Assembly (NCBI GenBank): GCA_036556965.1
Contig: DATBIO010000236.1
Location: forward strand, 1-5,898
Direction of reading: 5' to 3'
DNA: 5,898 nucleotides
Origin: DATBIO01 sp036556965
GTDB taxonomy: Bacteria > Acidobacteriota > Vicinamibacteria > Fen-336
Shown in pieces: positions 1 to 5,329 of this stretch (position 1 is its first letter; each line of letters begins with the position of its first letter). The notes beneath the pieces are model-generated. The model ran no database searches and was not told the DNA's origin. It worked only from the letters and a program-made list of their open reading frames with translations. Position numbers and translations under genes: made by a program.

Positions 1-168
1 CTCAATGCCGTCTACGGAGCCGCGCGCGCGGCGGAGGAGGCGGGGGACGCGGCCAAGGCGCGCGTGTACTACACGAGCCTGCTCAAGCTGACCATGGCCT
101 CCGCGCAGACGCGCGAGCCGCGGCCGGAGCTGCTCAAGGCCCGCGCCTTCCTCGAAGCGCCGAAGTGA
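1..168 (+). CDS. C-terminal end of a TPR-like protein (5' partial)
   Basis: The frame is open from the first base and ends at TGA 166-168, giving 55 residues; the start lies left of the window. The visible part begins LNAVYGAARAAEEAGD and continues with AKARVYYTSLLKL. The small residues at helix-packing positions, the Gly-Asp turn and the A-x-x-x-Y pattern fit one tetratricopeptide-like helix pair. A short charged tail ending in FLEAPK follows. Such tails close many secreted or periplasmic TPR proteins in GC-rich bacteria, but the functional part is outside the window, so no role can be given. The gene converges on the SpoIIE-type phosphatase gene, with one base between the two stop codons. 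The fragment is too short to exclude another alpha-helical repeat family. Confidence 0.7.
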   Translation, partial: LNAVYGAARAAEEAGDAAKARVYYTSLLKLTMASAQTREPRPELLKARAFLEAPK

Positions 169-178
169 GCTAGAAGGC
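145..178. terminator. Weak inverted repeat at convergent gene ends
   Basis: GCCTTC at 145-150 pairs with GAAGGC at 173-178. Inside it, CTC 151-153 can pair with GAG 167-169, leaving the three bases 170-172 bulged. The structure spans both stop codons (TGA 166-168 on plus, TAG on minus read from 172 to 170). There is no T-run on either side, so it is not a classical intrinsic terminator. It may stop or slow polymerase from both sides, or may be chance in GC-rich DNA. Confidence 0.25.
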
Positions 179-2683
179 CCGCAGCACGATCAGCGTCATG
201 TCGTCGTGCTGCGGCGCCCCCGCCGCGAAGCGGTCGGCGCCGGCCATCAGCGCCTTCACCACCGCGTCCGGCTCCTCGCGCGCGCATCCGCGCAGGGCGG
301 CGATCAGGCTCTCCTCGCCCCACTCCTCGTCCGCGGCGTTCATGGCCTCGCTCACGCCGTCGGTGAAGCCCACCAGGAGGTCGCCCGGGCCCAGGCCCAC
401 CACCCCCGGCTCGTAGGCGGTGGCGGGCAGGAGGCCCACCACCGGCCCCCCCGCGGGCAGGCGCGCCACGGAGCCGTCCGGGCGCAGGATCACCGGCTCG
501 TTGTGACCCGCGTTGACGTAGGCCAGCCGCCGCGACGCCGCGTCGTAGTGCCCGTAGAAGAGGGTGGCGTAACGGTTGCCGGGGGAGGCGTCGTAGAGCA
601 GCGCGTTGAGGCGGGTCATGAGCGCCCCCAGCTCCGCGGGCGCCATCAGCGCCTGCGCGCGCAGGGAGGCCTGCAGGCAGGCCATGAGGAGGGCGGCGGG
701 GATGCCCTTGCCCGAGACGTCTCCCACCGCGACGCCGAGGCCCCCGGGCAGCTCGAGGAAGTCGTAGTAGTCGCCGCCCACGCCGCGTGCGGGGCGGCAA
801 TAGCCGGCGTAGCGGAGCCCGGGCACCTCGGGCCGGCGCTGCGGGAACAGGCCCTCCTGCACCTCGCGCGCGATCTCCACCTCGCGGTCCATGCGCGCGC
901 GCAGCGCGGTCTCCCGCGCCACCTGCGCCGTGAGCTGGCCGTTCTCCAGGGCGAGGGCGGTCTGCGCGGCCAGGCTCTGGAGGAGGCGGATGTCGGACGG
1001 CGCGTAGGGAGCCTCGGCCTGCCGCTCGCCCAGGGCCAGGAAGCCGAGGAGCCGGTTCTTCACGGCCAGGGGAAGGAGCAGCCGCACCTCGCGCAGGCGG
1101 CCCGCGCCTCCGTCCTTCACGCGCAGCGGGCGTCCCTCGCGCAGGCCCGCCAGCAGCGGGTCGTCGGCGGCCACCGGCTCCGGCACCGGGCCCAGCGCGT
1201 GCGCGGGCGCGAAGGAGCCGTTCCGCCGCACGAAGGCGGCCACGCGCGGGACGTGCAGGGTGTCGGCGATGCGCTGGTTCACCGTGGAGAGGAGCCGGTC
1301 CGGGTCCACGATCGTGCGCACGCTCTCCGCCAGCTCCCCCATCACGTGCTCGGCGTCGTAGGCCTCGCGGAAGAACCGGCGGTCCAGCCAGCGCAACAGG
1401 AGGTCGGCCGCGCGCTGCCCGAGGAAGACGAGGAAGACCGCGGCCCCCATCAGGCCGACGATGGTGACGCGCCGCGTCCCCGGGCGCGCGGCCAGGAAGG
1501 CCGCGGTCAGGATGAGGCCGGTGCTCAGCGCGATGCGCGCCACCAGCACGCCGCGGCGCGCCAGCGCGTACTGGAGGCCCTGGCGCACCACCACCCGCAC
1601 GTCCATGGCCTGGTGCACCACGATCACGTAGGCCAGGGTGACGGGCAGGAAGCCCATGACCATCACCGCGGGCAGGGTGAGCCAGGGCGGCGTCTCCGAG
1701 AAGGGCACGCGTCCCGTGGCGAACGCGCCCAGGATGAGCAGGAACGAGGGGCCCAGGCTCAGGGTGGCGCCGTAGAGGAGGAGGTTGAGCCGCCGCTTCG
1801 AATCGGGGTTCTGGGCGGTGCCGGCCTTGTAGCCCATGCAGGCGAAGAAGAGGCCGACCCCGAGCATCCCGAGCAGGAAAGGCGCGCGTCCCACCCAGGC
1901 CACGCGCGCGTAGAGGGCGGCCCCCGCGCGCCAGTCCTCGGAATCGAGCACGGAGAGGGTGCCCTGCAGGATCGCCCCCGCCGCGATGGGCGCGATGAGC
2001 AGCCACTTCAGCCACGGCAGCCGGCGGTCCAGCTCCAGGCGCTCCGGGAAGTAGATGCCGAAGAGGAGGATCCAGATGGGCCACGACGAGCCGAAGCCCG
2101 CTCCGTAGGCCACGGCCAGCGGCCGCAGCGGGCCCTCCATGCCCGCGGGGTCGAGGGCGTTGAAGGCGGCCACCAGGGAGAGGCTCACCATGAGCAGCAG
2201 CAGCAGCCACGCGCGCCCGTCGTGGGGGCGCACGGCGGCGACGCCGAAGCCCAGCAGCAGCGCGGCCATCGGCGTCAGCAGGCCCACCACCAGCATGGCC
2301 GAGCGCGCCAGGCGCGCGCCGGCCGCGGGCTCGACACGGTGCAGCGACACCTCGGCCGTGCCCGGCACGCCGTCGCGGGACACGCCGAGGCGCATCGTCT
2401 CCCCCGGCCGGTGGCGCAGGATCCCGCGCTCGAGGACGGACCGGCCCTCGTAGGCCTGCCCGTCCACGGCGAGGAGCCGGTCGCGGCGGCGCACGGCCGC
2501 CTCGGCTTCCGGCCGGACGTGCACGACCGCGTCCGAAAGGTCGGCCAGGAGGACGGGGGCCCGCGCGGCGCTCTCGGGCCAGAGCGCCAGCCGTGCGCTC
2601 AGGAGGCCGCTCCGCGCCTGATAGGCCGCCGCCCCCGCGAACAGCACGGCCAGCACGAGGCGGCGCAGTGCCACACGGTTCAT
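170..2683 (-). CDS. Membrane PP2C/SpoIIE-family serine phosphatase with PDZ-like and GAF domains
   Basis: The 837-residue protein starts at ATG 2683 and ends at TAG 170-172. Helix 1 (about 5-22) is followed by a PDZ-like segment (about 45-117, with RRRDRLLAVDGQ) that should lie in the periplasm. About nine further hydrophobic helices follow (near 129-151, 157-175, 190-212, 225-243, 263-283, 299-322, 334-357, 378-398 and 405-425), placing the C-terminus inside. A GAF-like domain (about 455-582) leads through a switch helix (AREVQEGLFPQ, 605-615) into the phosphatase. The PP2C metal motifs look intact: GVGGDYYD (634-641), GDVSGKG (654-660), TDGVSEA (774-780) and HDDMT (826-830). Relatives dephosphorylate phosphoserine on STAS anti-anti-sigma proteins or similar targets; no such partner is in the window. 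No Shine-Dalgarno sequence precedes the start. The signal and target are unknown; the phosphatase call is secure. Confidence 0.93.
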   Translation of the reverse strand: MNRVALRRLVLAVLFAGAAAYQARSGLLSARLALWPESAARAPVLLADLSDAVVHVRPEAEAAVRRRDRLLAVDGQAYEGRSVLERGILRHRPGETMRLGVSRDGVPGTAEVSLHRVEPAAGARLARSAMLVVGLLTPMAALLLGFGVAAVRPHDGRAWLLLLLMVSLSLVAAFNALDPAGMEGPLRPLAVAYGAGFGSSWPIWILLFGIYFPERLELDRRLPWLKWLLIAPIAAGAILQGTLSVLDSEDWRAGAALYARVAWVGRAPFLLGMLGVGLFFACMGYKAGTAQNPDSKRRLNLLLYGATLSLGPSFLLILGAFATGRVPFSETPPWLTLPAVMVMGFLPVTLAYVIVVHQAMDVRVVVRQGLQYALARRGVLVARIALSTGLILTAAFLAARPGTRRVTIVGLMGAAVFLVFLGQRAADLLLRWLDRRFFREAYDAEHVMGELAESVRTIVDPDRLLSTVNQRIADTLHVPRVAAFVRRNGSFAPAHALGPVPEPVAADDPLLAGLREGRPLRVKDGGAGRLREVRLLLPLAVKNRLLGFLALGERQAEAPYAPSDIRLLQSLAAQTALALENGQLTAQVARETALRARMDREVEIAREVQEGLFPQRRPEVPGLRYAGYCRPARGVGGDYYDFLELPGGLGVAVGDVSGKGIPAALLMACLQASLRAQALMAPAELGALMTRLNALLYDASPGNRYATLFYGHYDAASRRLAYVNAGHNEPVILRPDGSVARLPAGGPVVGLLPATAYEPGVVGLGPGDLLVGFTDGVSEAMNAADEEWGEESLIAALRGCAREEPDAVVKALMAGADRFAAGAPQHDDMTLIVLRAF

Positions 2684-2698
2684 GGTGTTGGAGATCGG

Positions 2699-2704
2699 AT
2701 TCTA
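2699..2704 (-). promoter_or_regulatory. Possible -10 element for the phosphatase gene
   Basis: Read on the minus strand the six bases are TAGAAT, one mismatch from the sigma-70 -10 consensus, in otherwise GC-dominated DNA. Transcription would begin about 8-10 bases before the ATG at 2683. This fits the missing Shine-Dalgarno sequence and suggests a very short leader or leaderless message. No convincing -35 hexamer is visible at 16-18 bases spacing, where the bases fall inside the start of the divergent gene. Confidence 0.35.
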
Positions 2705-2713
2705 CGCGCCTCC

Positions 2714-3943
2714 ATGGCCCGGATCTTGCTCTTTGCCCGGGGGATGGCCACCCGGCTCCACCACGCGCTTCGAGCCGCTGTCTTCCTGGTCGTTGCGGGC
2801 GGCGCCGCCTTCGTGCTCTCCCCCGGGGACGGCCGGTCCGCCCCGCCCGTGGCCGCGCCGGCCCTCGTCACCCCCGCCCCCCACCCGCCGTCCAACATCG
2901 TGAGACAGGTGGCCGCGCCGCCGCCGGTGCCCAGGGGTGCGCTGACGCCATGGGAGCTGGGCCTGCTGCGGGTGCAGGAGGTGCGCGGGTCGGGGGGCCG
3001 CATCACCGTCCCCGACGCGCTCCGCCACGAGGAGGACCGCCGCCGGTTCCTGGCCGTGCAGATGGCCGACGCCAGCGCCGGCGACTACGAGCTGCCGCAC
3101 GACACCGCCGCCCTGGCCGCGATGATCCTGCGGGGAGAGGTGGTCGAGCTGCCCGCCCTGGGGGACGGCTTCATGCTGTACGACCTCGGCGAGGACGCCC
3201 GCGACGACCCCCTGCAGCACTTCGACGAGGAGAGCGGCGACGACGTCCCCCTCCTCGGGCCGGAGGGGTACGCGCGCGAGGACGCGCGGCTGGCCGTGGA
3301 AGAGGCGGGCCGCGGACCCGCGGCGGCGCGGGCGGCCGCAGAGCGCCGGCGGCTGGCCGCGTGGTACGGCGATCCCGCACGGAGCCGGCTGCTCCACGCC
3401 GAGCATGAGGCGGTGCGCCGGCTGGCCTCGGACTTCGGCGGGCTGTCCTACGACCTGGCCGACCCCATCGACCGCGGCCGCTTCAAGGTCCGGCTGCTCA
3501 GCTTCGCGCGGCCGGAGGCGCGGGACGTGATCGCGCGCCTCGCGCGCGCGTACCACGAGCGCTTCGCCCGCCCGCTGCCCGTGACCTCGCTCATCCGCAC
3601 GCAGCGCTACCAGCGGCGGCTCGGACGCGTCAACCGCAACGCCACCACCGTCGACGTGGCTCCCCACACCACCGGCATGGCCTTCGACGTCTCCTACAAG
3701 CACATGCCGCCCGACGAGCAGAACCTGGTCATGGAGGAGGTGGCGCGCCTGGAGGCGGCGGGGCGCGTGGAGGCGCTGCGCGAGCGCCGCAACCACCTGC
3801 ACGTCTACGCCCTCGGCCACGGCCGCCCGGACGAGTCGCGGGTGGCGCGCTTCCTGCCCGTGGTGGAAGCCGCGCATCCGGGCTCCGCGCCCCGCCGGGC
3901 CGAGACGCGGCCCGCCCGCGCCGCCGCGCGCCGGGCGCGCTAG
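2714..3943 (+). CDS. DUF5715-like exported protein, putative LAS/M15-type zinc peptidase
   Basis: The protein has 409 residues from ATG 2714, ending at TAG 3941-3943. An in-frame ATG at 2744 (399 residues) is an equally possible start, because neither has a clear Shine-Dalgarno sequence. A basic start and hydrophobic stretch (about 20-35) form a signal peptide or anchor. A Pro/Ala-rich linker (42-75) and an Asp/Glu-rich region (about 150-197) follow. The conserved part begins near 245 (YDLADPIDRGRFKVRLL), continues with VTSLIRTQRYQ (290-300), and contains PHTTGMAFD (317-325) and NHLHVY (360-365). The pattern H318-x6-D325 plus H361-x-H363 matches the zinc-site signature of lysostaphin/D-Ala-D-Ala peptidase/hedgehog-type enzymes that cut peptidoglycan peptides. 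The DUF5715 name comes from memory of the family; peptidase activity is inferred. The tail (393-409) is rich in Arg and Ala. The gene diverges from the phosphatase gene and lies 65 bases before the M19 dipeptidase gene. Confidence 0.85.
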   Translation: MARILLFARGMATRLHHALRAAVFLVVAGGAAFVLSPGDGRSAPPVAAPALVTPAPHPPSNIVRQVAAPPPVPRGALTPWELGLLRVQEVRGSGGRITVPDALRHEEDRRRFLAVQMADASAGDYELPHDTAALAAMILRGEVVELPALGDGFMLYDLGEDARDDPLQHFDEESGDDVPLLGPEGYAREDARLAVEEAGRGPAAARAAAERRRLAAWYGDPARSRLLHAEHEAVRRLASDFGGLSYDLADPIDRGRFKVRLLSFARPEARDVIARLARAYHERFARPLPVTSLIRTQRYQRRLGRVNRNATTVDVAPHTTGMAFDVSYKHMPPDEQNLVMEEVARLEAAGRVEALRERRNHLHVYALGHGRPDESRVARFLPVVEAAHPGSAPRRAETRPARAAARRAR

Positions 3944-3974
3944 CTCCGGGGGGGTCTCCTCCGCCCTCCGCGCG

Positions 3975-3983
3975 TGTTAGGCT
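3975..3983 (+). promoter_or_regulatory. Possible extended -10 promoter of the dipeptidase gene
   Basis: TGTTAGGCT fits the extended -10 pattern TGnTAnnnT, and lies in the 65-base gap after the DUF5715-like gene. Transcription would start near 3990 and give a leader of about 20 bases carrying the GGAGGT site. No recognisable -35 hexamer lies upstream. If real, the dipeptidase can be made independently of the gene before it; read-through from that gene is also possible. Confidence 0.35.
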
Positions 3984-3994
3984 GCGGCTCCGCA
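3983..3994. repeat. Short palindrome at the predicted transcription start
   Basis: TGCGG 3983-3987 and CCGCA 3990-3994 form a perfect inverted repeat around a two-base centre. It overlaps the predicted start site, which would suit a repressor operator. Palindromes of this size are common by chance in such GC-rich DNA, so this is only a candidate. Confidence 0.2.
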
Positions 3995-3999
3995 CGCTC

Positions 4000-4005
4000 G
4001 GAGGT
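4000..4005 (+). promoter_or_regulatory. Ribosome binding site of the dipeptidase gene
   Basis: GGAGGT is a near-perfect Shine-Dalgarno sequence, three bases before ATG 4009. The spacing is a little short. It fixes the start, and it contrasts with the phosphatase and DUF5715-like genes, which have none visible. Confidence 0.75.
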
Positions 4006-4008
4006 GTC

Positions 4009-5307
4009 ATGACACGTCGCGCCCTCGTCGTCGCCGCCGCCCTCAGCGCGCCCGCCGCCTTCGCGCAGGGCCCCCCGCCGGCGGCAGGGGCGCCCAAGGC
4101 GGCGGAGGACGCCGCCCTCGCCCGCGCCCGGCGGCTGCTGAAGCAGACCATCCTGGTGGACGGCCACAACGACCTGCCCTGGGCCATCCGCGAGTCCAAG
4201 ACCGCGCCCCGCGACGTGGAGGCCTACGACCTGCGCCAGCGCACGCCGGGCGACACCGACCTGGCCCGCCTGCGCGAGGGGGGCCTGGGCGCGCAGTTCT
4301 GGTCCGTGTACATCCCCGGCGAGGACAAGGGCCTGGGCTACGCCAGGGTGCAGCTCGAGCAGATCGACATCGCGCGGCGCATGATCGCGCGCTATCCGGA
4401 GGCCCTGGGCTTCGCCGCCACCGCCGCCGACGTGGAGCGCGAGTGGAAGAAGGGCCGCATCGCGTCCCTCCTGGGCATGGAGGGCGGCCACGCCCTCGAG
4501 AACTCCATCGGCGCCCTGCGCACGTACTACGACCTCGGCGTGCGCTACATGACCCTCACCCACAACGTGACCCTGGACTGGGCCGACTCCTGCAACGACG
4601 CGGTGCGCCACGGCGGCCTGACCCGCTTCGGGGAGGAGGTGGTGCGCGAGATGAACCGGCTGGGCATGCTGGTGGACCTCTCCCACACCGCGCCGGAGAC
4701 CATGGACGACGCCCTGCGCGTCGCGGAGGCGCCCGTCATCTTCTCCCACTCCAACGCGCGCGCGGTGGCGGACTCCCCGCGCAACGTGCCCGACGAGATC
4801 CTCCGCCGGCTGCCGCAGAACGGCGGCGTGGTCATGGTCACCTTCGTGGCCGCGTTCGTCTCGGGGGAGGTGGCCAAGGCCACCGGGCCCGCCTGGGCCG
4901 AGTACCGCCGCCGCACCAAGGACGTCACCGACCCCGCCGAGCGCGAGCGCATCCAGAAGGAGATCCTCTCCGCCGTGACCATCCCGCCCGTGTCCATCGG
5001 CCAGGTGGCCGATCACATCGAGCACATCCGCAAGGTGGCGGGGGTGGACCACATCGGCATCGGCGGCGACTACGACGGCAACACGCGCTGGCCCGCGGGC
5101 CTGGAGGACGTCTCGAAGTACCCGAACCTCTTCGCCGAGCTGGTCCGGCGCGGCTGGACCGACGCCGAGATCAAGAAGGTCGCGGGGGAGAACGTGCTGC
5201 GCGTACTGGGCCGGGCGGAAGAGGTCGCGCGCCGGCTGCGCGCCATGCGCAAGCCGTCCACGGCCACCATCGAGCAGCTGGACGCGAGGGCGGCCGCCCA
5301 GCCCTGA
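4009..5307 (+). CDS. Exported M19 family dipeptidase (renal/membrane dipeptidase type)
   Basis: The 432-residue protein starts with a signal peptide (1-19, probable cut after AFA before Gln20; no lipobox), so it should act in the periplasm or outside. Zinc ligands of the renal dipeptidase family are all visible: H53 and D55 (VDGHND), bridging E158 (GMEGG), H226 (DLSHT) and H247 (FSHSN). H185 (TLTHN), R258 (PRNVPD) and D354 (GGDYDG) match the substrate-binding and catalytic residues. Family members hydrolyse dipeptides, often accepting a D-residue at the C-terminal position, and some open beta-lactams; the substrate here is unknown. Length and domain coverage are normal, with no sign of damage. 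A strong ribosome binding site and possible own promoter precede it. Next to a putative LAS-type peptidase and an amidase, a role in degrading cell-wall peptides is plausible; scavenging of environmental peptides is the alternative. Confidence 0.96.
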   Translation: MTRRALVVAAALSAPAAFAQGPPPAAGAPKAAEDAALARARRLLKQTILVDGHNDLPWAIRESKTAPRDVEAYDLRQRTPGDTDLARLREGGLGAQFWSVYIPGEDKGLGYARVQLEQIDIARRMIARYPEALGFAATAADVEREWKKGRIASLLGMEGGHALENSIGALRTYYDLGVRYMTLTHNVTLDWADSCNDAVRHGGLTRFGEEVVREMNRLGMLVDLSHTAPETMDDALRVAEAPVIFSHSNARAVADSPRNVPDEILRRLPQNGGVVMVTFVAAFVSGEVAKATGPAWAEYRRRTKDVTDPAERERIQKEILSAVTIPPVSIGQVADHIEHIRKVAGVDHIGIGGDYDGNTRWPAGLEDVSKYPNLFAELVRRGWTDAEIKKVAGENVLRVLGRAEEVARRLRAMRKPSTATIEQLDARAAAQP

Positions 5308-5329
5308 GGCGGACGCGCCCGGCTCAGGG
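5302..5329. terminator. Hairpin shared by two convergent genes, containing both stop codons
   Basis: CCCTGAG 5302-5308 pairs perfectly with CTCAGGG 5323-5329. After one G-G mismatch (5309/5322), CGG 5310-5312 pairs with CCG 5319-5321, leaving a six-base loop. The stop codon of each gene (TGA 5305-5307 plus; TGA read from 5326 to 5324 minus) sits in opposite arms. There is no T-tract on either side, so this would be a non-canonical bidirectional terminator or an end-protecting RNA hairpin. Confidence 0.5.

Noticed and set aside
69..2210. Long minus-strand frame (713 codons) overlapping the phosphatase gene in another register
   Set aside because: Its product is a low-complexity mix of Arg, Ala, Gly and Pro without domains, and the overlapping frame has clear PP2C, GAF and membrane features.
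2702..3877. Minus-strand frame of 391 codons opposite the DUF5715-like gene
   Set aside because: The product is rich in His, Val, Gly and Arg with no recognisable motif; the plus strand has the conserved zinc motifs. Low stop frequency in GC-rich antisense explains it.
3940..5052. Minus-strand frame of 370 codons opposite the dipeptidase gene
   Set aside because: It mirrors the dipeptidase codons and gives His/Val/Gly-rich sequence without domains; the plus-strand product has every M19 ligand.
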